This document shows positions 1 through 10,700 of a stretch of 64,000 nt of DNA, piece by piece. The stretch is taken from positions 18,604,014 through 18,668,013 of the forward strand of contig NC_085876.1 in assembly GCF_034702125.1 (NCBI RefSeq), given 5' to 3'. The notes under the pieces are model-generated. The model worked only from the letters and a program-made list of their open reading frames with translations, made no database searches and was not told the origin of the DNA. The stretch's first letter is position 1. Each line of letters starts with the position of its first letter. Both the position numbers and the translations under genes were made by a program. The DNA comes from Engraulis encrasicolus (lineage: Eukaryota; Chordata; Actinopteri; Clupeiformes; Engraulidae).

Positions 1-137
1 GTGTTGTCAATGTGGGATGACATAGAGGTCCAGGAGTTTGACGACGAATCAAGCTACTCTACTAGTGAAAGTAGTGAAGAGGAAAGCGAGAACATCCCGC
101 CTCCTCCTACTGCTGCTGCTTCGTCGTCTGGTCTGAG

Positions 138-726
138 GTAAGTTTATTATAACTTTGATAGCAAATATATGGTGAAATAGCCAAAAGTTTTGTCATTCAA
201 CTTAGTATAAACATACAGTGACATCCGATTGTAATCCTTTTTGGAAAAAGCGAGTCGCATCTGCCTGAAGTATTGCCTACCGCGAGTCGCGTTTGTAAAC
301 TGAGGTGACAGAAGGCTTGACAGGCAAACACAGTGACAAATGGTGACAGACAGTCGTAGTTTTGCAAACGTTTTGGTTCCTACTTTTACCTGTGAACGGT
401 TATATTGTATGTTTTGTGGGATGTCTGAAATGACATAGGCCTACAGTGACATAATCCTTATTGGAAAAGCGAGTCGCATCTGTCTGAAGTATTGCGTTTG
501 TTGCGTTTGGTAGGCTACGTTGCGTTAGTGAACAAAGGTGACAGATTCAAGGCTTGACAGGCAAACATACCGAGTGACAAGTGGTGACAGTCAGTCGTAG
601 TTTTGCAAACGTTATATTGGAGGGGTTACATTGTATGTTTTGTGGGCTGTCTGAAATGATTTCGGATGTTGTTGACGTGAAAGCTGCTGTAGTAGCCATG
701 CGTAATTTACTGAACCAAATGAAGGC

Positions 727-822
<96 letters not shown>

Positions 823-1055
823 TGTTGGCCCAGTCTTCACTTCCCTTCCTGAACATTTCATCATCAATGTTTTGGATAGTGCAGATAATCTAGACACTCC
901 AGCATTGTTGTTGGGATGCAGTGATATTTGAACTGATGGGCCTAAGGGTTATATTGTATGTCTGAAATTATTTCAGATGTTGAGCAGTCAGTTGCTGACA
1001 TGAAAGCTAACATACTACTGTTGTAACCATGCCTAATTTACTGAACCAAATGAAG

Positions 1056-1098
<43 letters not shown>

Positions 1099-1345
1099 CA
1101 CTGTTGGCCCAGTCTTCCCTCCAAGTGTCATTGTCACTGCATGGTTGGATATGATGCTATAGCAGTTATTTTACACAATACATTCACACGGGTACTGCGT
1201 GTATATGATGCCACTCCTAAAGTGGTCAAATATTTGCATATGAACAATGTTGGAGGGCCAGGTGCTCAAAGCACACTCCCAATTTTGTTGCTTTACATGT
1301 ACAGAAAATGACTAATTGTTTTTTTTTTCTTTATATGTATTGCAG
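138..1345 (+). repeat. transposase intron with ~250-350 bp tandem repeats and (GT)n
   Basis: Motifs recur in order. The block with GAGTCGCATCTG and TGAAGTATTGC occurs near 251 and 472. GTCGTAGTTTTGCAAACGTT occurs near 353 and 594. The block ending AATTTACTGAACCAAATGAAGG occurs near 701 and 1031, each time followed by a (GT)n tract (about 727-820 and 1059-1095). This looks like a decayed internal tandem array of the transposon. No coding potential beyond simple-sequence ORFs. Confidence 0.6.
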
Positions 1346-2670
1346 AGGCGACCATTCCAAAGCCCAACCACCACCAACAAAAAGAAAGGGTCCTTCATCT
1401 GGACGGCAAACACAGGCTCCTGTTCAGTGGAAAACGGAGAAGGATGTGGACATTGCTCCACCACCTCTGCGATTCCGGCCTCTGAAGACCCCAGGCATAC
1501 AGGTGGACACCACTGTCCAACACACCCCTGGAGACCTCTTCAAGCTATTCTTTTCACCTGCTGTCGTCCGTCAACTGTGCCAAACTACCAATAGTTATGC
1601 TGCCGTGAACACAGTTGACAAAAGCTACAAGTGGGTGGACGTGGACGTGCCGGAGTTCTTCCGATTCCTGGGGCTGCTGCAGTACACGGCGCTTGTAAAG
1701 CTGCCATGTATCGAAGATTACTGGTGCACAGACCCCGTGCTGCATGTGCCCTTTCCAAAATCAGTCATGCCCAGAGCCCGGTTCCAGGCCCTGCTGTGGA
1801 ACCTGCACCTCAGCGACCTAATGGAGGACCACACCAACGACCTCCAGAAGGGCACACCCCAGCACAATCGGGTACACCGGGCACAGCCCCTGCTCGATCA
1901 TATGAAAGTGGCGTGCAAGGCGGCTTACCATCCGAGAAGGGAGCTGGCAGTGGATGAGAGGATGGTTGCCACAAAGGCCAAGACGGGCATTACCCAGTTC
2001 ATGAAGAACAAGCCCACCAAATGGGGTATAAAGCTCTTCGTGGTCGCCGACTCCAGCAACGGCTACACTGTTGACTTTACAGTTTACAGTGGGAAAATGG
2101 GTGGGACCTCTGAGAAAGGGTTGTCCTACGATGCGGTGATGGCCCTGGTGCAGCCAGCGGTCATGGGCACAGGGTATCACGTATACGTGGACAACTTTTA
2201 CTCAAGTCCCACCCTTTTCAACGACCTGGTGAGCCTCAACATCGGCGCCTGCGGCACCTACAGGGAGGGGAGAAAGGGGTGTCCTCCCAGTCGAGGCCTG
2301 ATGACCAGGAAGACACCACGGGGCACGTTGCGCTGGTTGAGGCAAGGAAAGCTGGTGTTCGTCAAGTGGATGGACACACGGGAGGTGTCGATGTGTTCGA
2401 CAATCCACGCAGCGCATGGTGGCCAGACGGTGAGGAGGAGGGTAAAGAGCAGGGATGGAACCTTCAGCACCATCGAGGTCCCGTCCCCCCTTCCTGTGAT
2501 CGCCTACAATAAGCACATGGGTGGAGTTGATCGCAGTGACCAGCTGATCCAATACTACTCCGCACACAGGAGGGTGAGCCGGCCATACCGTACCCTCTTC
2601 CTCCACTGTTTTGACATCGCAACCACCAACGCCTACATCTTGCACGTAGAGCTGTCTCAGGGGGAGCGTA

Positions 2671-3323
2671 CCAATGTTCCCACGCCCCATTGGTCCCACG
2701 GCCCACTGGTCCCACAGCCCATTGGTCCCACAACCCATTGGTCCCACAGCCCATTGGTCCCACGTCACTAAGACTTTTTTTCATTATTTAGGCCCATTGG
2801 TCCCACAGCCCATTGGTCCCACAGTCCATTGTTCCCACAGCCCATTGGTCCCACATTGCTTTTTTATTTGAATTTTTAGGCCCATTGGTCCCACGGGACT
2901 CACTAGTTCGACGCCCTTTCGGTACTTACCGCTTACGTCATACGACCCTAAACCTAACCCTAACCCTAACCCTAACCCTAAACCTAACCCTAACCTTAAC
3001 CCTAAACCTAACACTAACCTTAAATCGCTTGTTTGAAATGTTTGATTACCATGTGAAGTACAGAGAGGGCGTCAAACTAGTGGGTCCTTTGGTCCCACAG
3101 CCCATTGAACTGTTTGTGATGTGGGACCAATGGACTGTGGGACCAATGGACTGTGGGACCAACGGACCTAAAATTAAATTAAAAAATCTTAGTGATGTGG
3201 GACCAATGGGCTGTGGGACCAATGGGCTGTGGGACCATTGGGCCTAATTTTGAAAAAACGCAAAAGTCTTAGCAATGTGGGACCAATGGGCTGTGGGACC
3301 AATGGGCCGTGGGAACATTGGGC
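2671..3323. mobile_element. fold-back insertion built from a 16-17 bp minisatellite
   Basis: Both ends are related inverted sequences: the left begins CCAATGTTCCCACG and the right ends CGTGGGAACATTGG. Each arm consists of variants of CCCATTGGTCCCACAG (left) or the reverse complement (right). The inner arms also match in inverted orientation: a stretch with AGGGCGTC..AACTAGTG..GTCC at about 2895-2930 on the minus strand and 3060-3095 on the plus strand. The loop is (CCCTAA)n. The insertion splits the transposase reading frame. Exact ends are uncertain by a few bases and I see no clear target duplication. Confidence 0.7.
2945..3024 (+). repeat. interstitial telomere-like (CCCTAA)n
   Basis: Imperfect CCCTAA/CCTAAA/CCTTAA hexamers, the vertebrate telomere motif on the C-rich strand, sit at the centre of the inverted repeat above. 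The variant units and the unique flanks on both sides show that it is interstitial, not a chromosome end. Confidence 0.85.
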
Positions 3324-3630
3324 TGACCCCGTCTCAGGCCAGACAGCAGAGGGCCCTGTCTCACAAGGCCTTCGCTTTACAGCTGGTGAAGGATCTCTGT
3401 GAGGTGGAGACCTCTGGAGCACCACGAAACAGGCAAACCTCACATCTGCCTGTGCCACTCGCTGAACAGCCAGGGGACATCTCCTACAGGGCAACGGCTG
3501 GTCGCAGGAGATGCCAGCTTTGCGCTGACAGGGGCATCCGCAGCGACACGCCCTGGAAGTGTGAGGCCTGTGACGTGCCTCTCTGCCTGCAGCTCAACCG
3601 CAATTGTTTCAGAGAGTGGCATGTGTAAGG

Positions 3631-3631
<1 letters not shown>

Positions 3632-3723
<92 letters not shown>

Positions 3724-3733
3724 GCAAACATCT

Positions 3734-3818
<85 letters not shown>

Positions 3819-3830
3819 TCGTTTCTGACG

Positions 3831-3866
<36 letters not shown>

Positions 3867-3894
3867 GCATGTAAGCATCTCTCTCTCTCTCGCT

Positions 3895-3989
<95 letters not shown>
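3632..3989. repeat. four (CA)n microsatellite tracts
   Basis: Long CA runs, about 3632-3720, 3735-3815, 3831-3865 and 3897-3989, separated by short non-repeat sequence. They begin directly after the transposase stop codon. Confidence 0.95.
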
Positions 3990-4172
3990 AGTGCTCAATC
4001 TACTGTTCTATCACTGTTGTTATTTTATGAATTGCCGTTCCAAATTGTTGGTATGTTATGAATTACTGTTCTTGTTCTATTTGCAATAAGCTTATATTCC
4101 AATCCCATGATAATACTTCTAGTATCAGTTACTGTCAGTTGACATTGCATTTTTTCATCAGTATTTTTTTTT

Positions 4173-4925
4173 ATTTATCCTTTCAATCTGTAAATAACCT
4201 TGCACTTATGTGTTAGGGTGTGTGACACCCATCACACCTCATGAGTTACTCATGACCTATTCTGAAAACGCCTATAACAGGTTGCTGCTATATGATATTA
4301 TTTCTTTGTTTAGGAAAAGTATATTTCACTTTTAATTGAGATATGCTCAAATAAGTTTGTATTTATCCTTTAAATCTGTAAATAACCTTGCACTTGTGTG
4401 TTAGGGTGTGTGACACCCATCATACCTCATGGGTTTCTTATGAAATATTCTGAAAACGCCTATAACAGGTTCTTGTTGTATGAGAATATTTATCTGTTTT
4501 TGGTGTTTTATTGCATATTTTTTATGAAATTTGTTTTTAAAAAGTGTCAATGTATGCTTTTAATCAGTAAATGACCTTGTATTTATGTGTTAGGGTGTGT
4601 GACAGACATCAGCATTCATGGGTTATTTATGAGAAATATAAAAAACGCCTATAATAGATTGTTGTTAAATGACCATATTTATTTATTTTTGAGAATTATA
4701 TTGCACATTTCAATTTGATTTTCATGAAATAAGTGTTAATTTATCTTTTCCATCTGTAAATAACCTTGCATTTCTGTGTAAGGGTATGTGACAACCTTCA
4801 TACCTCATGGGTTACTCATGAAACCTCCCAAAAACGCCTACAACAGACTGCTGCTATATGAGCATGTATACATTTTGGTGAGGTTTATTTCAAAGACATT
4901 GACTTAATTTATTTCAGAATAAATG
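4173..4925 (+). repeat. four tandem ~188-bp units in transposon 3' end
   Basis: The core AATAACCTTGCACTTATGTG followed by TTAGGGTGTGTGACA recurs with small changes near 4193, 4380, 4569 and 4758, each time followed by an AAAACGCCTATAA-type block. Period is about 187-189 bp. The array fills most of the region between the transposase and the element end; its role is unknown. Confidence 0.8.
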
Positions 4926-5213
4926 TGTTTACAGATTTATGCAATAAAAACTCTTAAATCTGTATATTTGACGTTGGCTGTACTCATTTATTTAAAAAAA
5001 TATGAATCCGACTTCACATTTTTTTCATGATCATTGCCCTGTCATTTTCATATAGTTGGTTAAAATACATCAAATCCTATATTATCATATTGCTTAGGTT
5101 CTGCTGAGAAAAATGATATAAGATACATAATAGTTGGCCTCTCTGAAGGCCTCCCACATGTGTTTAAAGCCCAATATACAAAAAATCACAAAAAACGCTC
5201 TGAGTTCTAAGGG

Positions 5214-5217
5214 TTAA
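5214..5217. other. TTAA target site at piggyBac right end
   Basis: TTAA follows the terminal AAGGG at 5209-5213, the arrangement expected at a piggyBac insertion. The matching left TTAA is outside the window. Confidence 0.6.
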
Positions 5218-7621
5218 TATACTACCGTATATATTTTTTTTGGTCTTTTATGATTATTATTTTTACGATAGGACAGTGAAGGAGTGACAGGACACGAATG
5301 GGGAGAGAGAGAGATGTGGGGATGGATTGGCATAGGACCCGGCCCGGAATCCAACCCGGGTCACCAGCGTAGCAGCCCAGTGCCCTACCATTACAGCCAC
5401 GGTTGGGTAGACTTCAGTTGAATACAATAGGATGCCATTATTGGCACCAATATACATTGTGCACAGAGGAAACTACTCTGCAAATATATATATGCAAATA
5501 GAGAGAGAGAGTGAGAGAGAGAGAGAGAGAGGCAGACAGAGGGACAGACACATGAGTGGAGCTTGAGACATGGCTTAGCTCAGGAAAAAACGAGGAGCTT
5601 AGCAAAATCTTGCTCAGTTCAGCTTCTACTTTGCCTGATTACCATGTCTTTCAAATCTCTTCGAGACTTGGTCTGACCAAGAGCATAACAATTAACATTC
5701 ATAAGCAGCATGGTTGACCCACCTCCCTTGATTTGCTACTGGTCGAGGGCAGAACATGCTGAGCCAAAGTTTAAAAAAACATTTCTTAGTCCCAATAGAA
5801 CGTCTCGGCTTAAACAACATCACTGCCTTGAACACGCCTCTACCCAGGACGGTTGGAAATGCTCAAAGTTGATTAGTTCCCGACAAAGTGGGTGGCGTTT
5901 CCCGCTGTGGAAGGAACCCAAATGTATGTGAACAAGCTGTTTGCCTGAGTGAGTGTAGCTGAGCCGAAGGTGTTGCATCACTGCGTGGACGGAGCCTGGG
6001 TAGCTTCTGCTGCACAGTGTTTGTTTGTTTATTTTGAGCATGTGCAGCCTCTTTGCATATTTTAAATTTAGCCACATTCTCCATATAAAGACATGGATGA
6101 ATGGCACAAAATGCACATCCCATCGCAGGCCATCTAAGATGTGCAAGGACACTAAAGCACATTCAATGGAGACCTATTTAGCAAGTAGTACATATACAGT
6201 ACATCTACAGTATAGGCATTACTAGTGCTTAAAGGTGCACTGTGAAGGATTGTGGTCAGATTAGGTATTGCAACCACTGTGCTCCCTATTGCCAATTTTG
6301 ATTAACTTTTAATGAATATGTACTAAATAATAAACCTTTTACTAGTATGACCAAAGTGCAGTTGCAATGTGGTGCAATTTTTGCAGCTAAAAATGACTGT
6401 TTCTGGAAATGCAAAAATGGCGGACATGGAGAAGATTCACCTTTATGAAATGTGCAATTTTCCCAGTCATGATGAATACTGTTGGATGTAAGTATTTGTG
6501 AAATAGGTCAAATGTGTGCATGGGCAGCATGTATTCTGGAAACAAACTACTAGAAATATTACACTGTGCACCTTTAAATCATTTAGCAAGTGCTACATCC
6601 CATAAGATGTGTGGGTCTTGTGCTACTGAATACTGTGCGTGTGTGCCAACATTTCTTCCACTCAGTGTTTCTACGTTTCGCTAGTCAAATGTATTCGTTC
6701 ATATTGTCAGTCAATATGAAATTACAAGAAATTGATGTGTCTTTGTAACGTCTGACACAGGATTGATGGGTTTCTGAATATGTAGGACAGGATACTTACT
6801 GGACTAACTTTGATCGCAATTTTTTCCAGCAATTCAATCACATCTCATGTGGCTGAAACCCTCAATTTAAGAGAATTGAATTGTCAGTTTTAAAGAGGCG
6901 TAGGTGGATGGTGGTGGGGGGGCATTCATTTGGTGCCAGGGATAAATGTAGGTTTGGTTACAAAGCATAAGATACTGTGAGAGGATTTTTTGAAAACGTA
7001 GGCTTCTGTTCAAAATGCCTCTGCATTGCAAAGCCAAGGCCACAGCCTCCTCTCCACTGCCCATTTTATCCACCAGCAGTGTGCAGAACCCATATATGTA
7101 GAATACAGCATATAATTGTAATTGTATATTTGTATACTGTATATTTTGTATAACTAGGTGTATCCTGATATATTCTAGGTGATTTGTATATTTTATTAGA
7201 GTAGTTAGCCTGATCAGGGACTGAGGTTGCAAATTAGATGTCTAGCTAAAAAACTTTTATGTATTCACATCTGCAAGCTGTGTCATGGTCTTGCCTTGTC
7301 ATGTTTGTAATAATGTGCACGGCATTGTCCCTGCTAAATAAACTACAAATAAATAAAATGGATAAATACAGTACATAGCCCAATCCTTGAGCCAAGGCAC
7401 TGTCTCCACACTGGTACAGTGTTAAAGGAGCACTGTGTAGGATTGTGGCCAGTATAGGTATGCCATAACCATGTTGCTCATTGAAACTGTACTGCCTATT
7501 GCCTTTTGTCTTTCATGAATATTTACAAAGTAACAAACTAATATTTACCAGTATGACCAAAGTACAGTAAGTTTTGCAGGAAAAAGTGGCTATTTCTGGA
7601 AATTCAAAAGGGTGTTGATGA
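5218..7621. other. non-coding flank/intron left of the first oxr1 exon in view
   Basis: No coding exon recognised. It holds a reverse-oriented tRNA-derived SINE (about 5269-5420, with an inverted B-box-like GGAATCCAACCCGGGTC), a (GA)n stretch near 5497-5531, a TTAA-flanked MITE at 6229-6578 and a truncated copy of it from 7422. The rest is unremarkable AT-rich sequence. Confidence 0.6.
6229..6578. mobile_element. MITE with TTAA termini
   Basis: Left end TTAAAGGTGCACTGTG and right end CACTGTGCACCTTTAA form terminal inverted repeats. The outer TTAA on both sides fits a piggyBac-type target duplication. No coding capacity. The left half of a second copy begins at 7422 (TTAAAGGAGCACTGTG) and stops near 7612, just before a fragment resembling an oxr1 exon. 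Confidence 0.7.
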
Positions 7622-7664
7622 CAGCATCATGTTCGACACGCACAAGGTGGACGTGCGAGTGGTA
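7622..7664 (+). pseudogene. decayed partial copy of oxr1 exon, upstream
   Basis: This 43-bp stretch encodes IMFDTHKVDV and closely matches part of the true exon downstream (about 7774-7813, IMFDPHKADV), with roughly five differences in 39 bases. It has no splice acceptor of its own and is followed by intron-like sequence. It follows a truncated MITE. It reads as a duplicated exon piece, not a working exon. Confidence 0.7.
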
Positions 7665-7737
7665 AAAGTAATAACGGTCATGTACTGCAAATCACATCAG
7701 ACTTTTTTCCTCGGTTGTGTCCTCCTGTTCTCATCAG

Positions 7738-10700
7738 GGTGTGGTGAGCGGCGTGCTGCTCGTGACGCCCAACAACATCATGTTCGACCCGCACAAGGCG
7801 GACGTGCTGGTGCAGGAGCGCGGGTGCGAAGAGTACGGCATCATGTGCCCCCTAGAGGAACTGGTGTCCGCTGCCATGTGCCACGACATCACCGACGCCA
7901 GGATGCGCGAGTTCGTGCCACCGTGAGTCACATTTTGGTCGTTGTAGCCTCATAAGCCAGTGATTCTCAAACTATGGCACTATGAAGGCATTCCAGGTGG
8001 GCCTTGAAATCATTTTCTAAAAATAATAATCATATTTTGGTGTGTGTTGTTGATTTATTTGAGTTTTATTCTTAATTGGGTCAGAGGTGGGCCCTGAACA
8101 TTTCTGACAATTTCAAGTGAGCCCAAGTTGAAAAAGGTTGAGAACCCCTGTCATGAGCCATAACACACACAAAGCCACTACCATACAGGGCAGGATTATA
8201 CATAAGGGCCAGTGGCACAGTGCCCAGGGGCACCAACTAATGACAGCCAGTAAGGGGGCACCACATGACACAAACTTTACAAATATTGTTCATGAAGGGG
8301 GCACCTGCGAGGTGTAGTGCCCGGACGCACCACAGTGTCTCAATACGGTCCTGCTACCATAGTACCAGAGAGACTGGATAAGAGAGCGGTTCCGTTGGCC
8401 CATTGGCCCCTTTAGACAGACCGGAGTATTATGACACGCCCTTTTAGGCAGACCGGAACCTGGTCAAGTTAGGTGCCCATAGCAACCTATTACTTTGACA
8501 TATCTCCATCATACTCCTAGAATCTCTGATAGTACCATACCATAAGCTACTACGGTAGTACTCCGCTACTATGACATGACACAGAATTGCTTACAACTTG
8601 GTCATTGTTATCGTGCCATGTGCCACGATGTCACCGGCACCAGGATGCGTGAGTTCGTGCCACTATTAGTAACTGTTTGTTTTTTTGTCACTTGGGTATC
8701 ACTTTATAATAATGGATGCATAAAAAGTCAGTTCTGGCCCTGCCGTGGCTCAAATGGTAGGGCACTGCCCTGCTACCCAGGGGACCCATGTCGATTCCCA
8801 CTCGCTTCCTGTCACCATCTCAGGCTGTCCTGTCAATAAAGCCAGAGAGAGTAGAGAGAGAGAGGTTCCATTGGCCCATTGTTTCCAGGTTCTACAATTG
8901 CAAGGGGGAGGGGGGGAAATCCCCCTTTAGGCAGACCTAGGCAGACCTAAGGACTGTTCTATTCAATGCTAGGAGTATTATGACACGCCCCTTTAGACAG
9001 ACCGGAACCTGGTCATGTTAGGTGCCCATAGCAGCCTATTATGTTGGCATATCTCTATATACTTAAAGAATCTCTGGTAATGCCATAAAAGCCCCTAAAA
9101 ATATATATTCTTAAAAGTCAGTTTAAAGAAGTGCTCTGTTTTGGATTTAGCAACTTCCCTGTGTCTGCACACTATTGATACCACTGATAAGTTGAAAAAA
9201 AACCAAACTCACTATCTTGTTACAAAGAGTTACTCAATTGGTTACTCAATACTTTGTTTAGTTAGTCTGGCGTCTGTACAGCGAGTCTCTGTGTTGCAGC
9301 GGTGTCTAGGACTCACACATGGAGGGGAGTGCTTCTTTGTCTTAAATATATTTGGGGAGTTTGTGCTTTTATGTATGACAGGACAGTTAGAGAGGTGCCA
9401 GGAAACGAGTGGGGAGGGAGACAGGGGAATGCTCAGACCGGATTCGAACCCGGGTCACCGGCATAGCAGACCAGTGCCCAGACGATTGAGCCACGACTGG
9501 GACACAGGGAAGCGCTTCTAATACTGATTTAGACTATGACTATGGGGCGGTGAAATTGGCACTGTATTGTCTACGAAGGGATAATCATTACATTACATCC
9601 TATTACAAATGACTGAAAACATCAATGTTCTACTATTGAATACTTTTGTAAAATGTGACTTGTCATGTTGTTCCCGATTAAGTTCCCCAGGTGATGACTA
9701 CTTTTGCTGTTCATATGTTATATGACATACATATACGTATTCTAGTTTTCATCTAGAAATGCACGCAGAGAGTACAGAGCTCAGCCAAGGAATGTTACAA
9801 CCACATTTTTTTCAAGTCCTCCTGCGTTGTTTTTGTGGAGTTAGAAACTGGAATGTCAAAATCCGCCCTATCCCGCAATGATGAAAAACTTATTTTAAAA
9901 ATCCTGGATCCACTTTGTGATCCGGATCACCACCAACATTTAATCACTTGTTCCTTTTGTCATTTCCAACAACTCCAACAACAACATTTCAACAAATTCA
10001 TTTTTTTAAATTAACTTTTTTAATTATCCTGCTGACAAACAAACGCGTCCGAAAACATAACCTCCTTGTTGGAGGTAAAAATACCTGTACATCATTTTAT
10101 AATTTCAATGAGCTTCATCAGTTGACCTGCTGCATATGTAGGGCAGGACGACTAGACCTGGCTAAACAAGTTAAATTGAACTACAGCTTTAATTGACCAG
10201 TGCATGAAATGTCATTTTTCAATAACCTGAAGCCGCTTAATTACCCAGAACCCAACTGACCTGGATTGACTTGTGTCTACTGAGGTACTGGCGTAATGAG
10301 GTTATCTTTCTTAGTCTCCAGAAGCTTCTGAAGACTCGTCTCATTCGGAACAAGCTCCATAAAAAAAATCATAACAAAACAGAACTACCCTACTCCTCTG
10401 CACTACCCTTGTTATGGTTGTGTAGACTGTATTTTTCCCAAACTTTGTATGTTGATGATTCTGTCCTCCTTATATGAGTCGTTTTGTTTAAAAGTATCAC
10501 CGTAATGAAATGCAATACTACTACTACTGTTAATAATAATAATAATAATACAGGTTTTGTATAGCAATTGTACTGCAAGTACACACACACACACACACAC
10601 ATATTGTAAATATTAAGTAACGTAAATATATGTATGTAAATAATATATATGTATTGTAAATGCAACATAATGTAAATATAACTTATTGTAAATGAAATAC

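Larger units (their letters stand above)
1..3628 (+). pseudogene. piggyBac (PGBD-like) transposase, disrupted
   Basis: DDE-type transposase related to vertebrate PGBD proteins. Exon 1 (to 137) encodes an acidic Ser/Glu-rich N-terminus. Its donor GTAAGT at 138 joins in phase to an acceptor TTGCAG before 1346, completing an Arg codon. Exon 2 carries the core domain, with the three catalytic aspartates plausibly at codons 1953 (AVDERM), 2190 (YVDNFY) and 2529 (GGVDRSD). The reading frame runs into a repeat insertion at about 2671 and reopens near 3322, encoding QARQQRALSHKAFALQLVKD and a Cys-rich C-terminal domain (CQLC, CEAC, PLC, NC, H) with a stop at 3628. The two halves are in different frames. 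Removing ~650 bp (length 2 mod 3) would align them, so the gene was intact before the insertion. As it stands it would give a chimeric C-terminus without the zinc-binding domain. Confidence 0.85.
1..5213 (+). mobile_element. piggyBac-type DNA transposon, 3' part
   Basis: The block holds a piggyBac-family transposase gene, followed by microsatellites and four ~188-bp tandem units, and ends AAGGG directly before TTAA at 5214-5217. piggyBac elements insert at TTAA, and many have terminal repeats starting CCC, which fits this right end read on the other strand. The left end lies outside the window, so the element is over 5.2 kb, much longer than the usual 2.5-5 kb because of internal repeats and a secondary insertion. 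It lies upstream of the oxr1 exons seen here, probably in an oxr1 intron or just 5' of the gene. The boundary call rests on the terminal motif only. Confidence 0.75.

Noticed and set aside
547..931. ORFs of 116 aa on both strands with poly-His-Thr or poly-Cys-Val
   Set aside because: They are translations of a (GT)n tract; the same applies to the ORFs at 1060-1311, 3399-4061, 14779-15069, 17531-17880, 43839-44256 and 53224-53716.
2202..2784. 188-aa and 106-aa ORFs on the minus strand
   Set aside because: Antisense shadow of the transposase and of the CCCATTGGTCCCACAG repeat; no independent signal.
2945..3024. Possible true chromosome end or telomere fusion
   Set aside because: The hexamers are degenerate, only ~80 bp, and lie in a palindrome inside a transposase exon with unique sequence on both sides.
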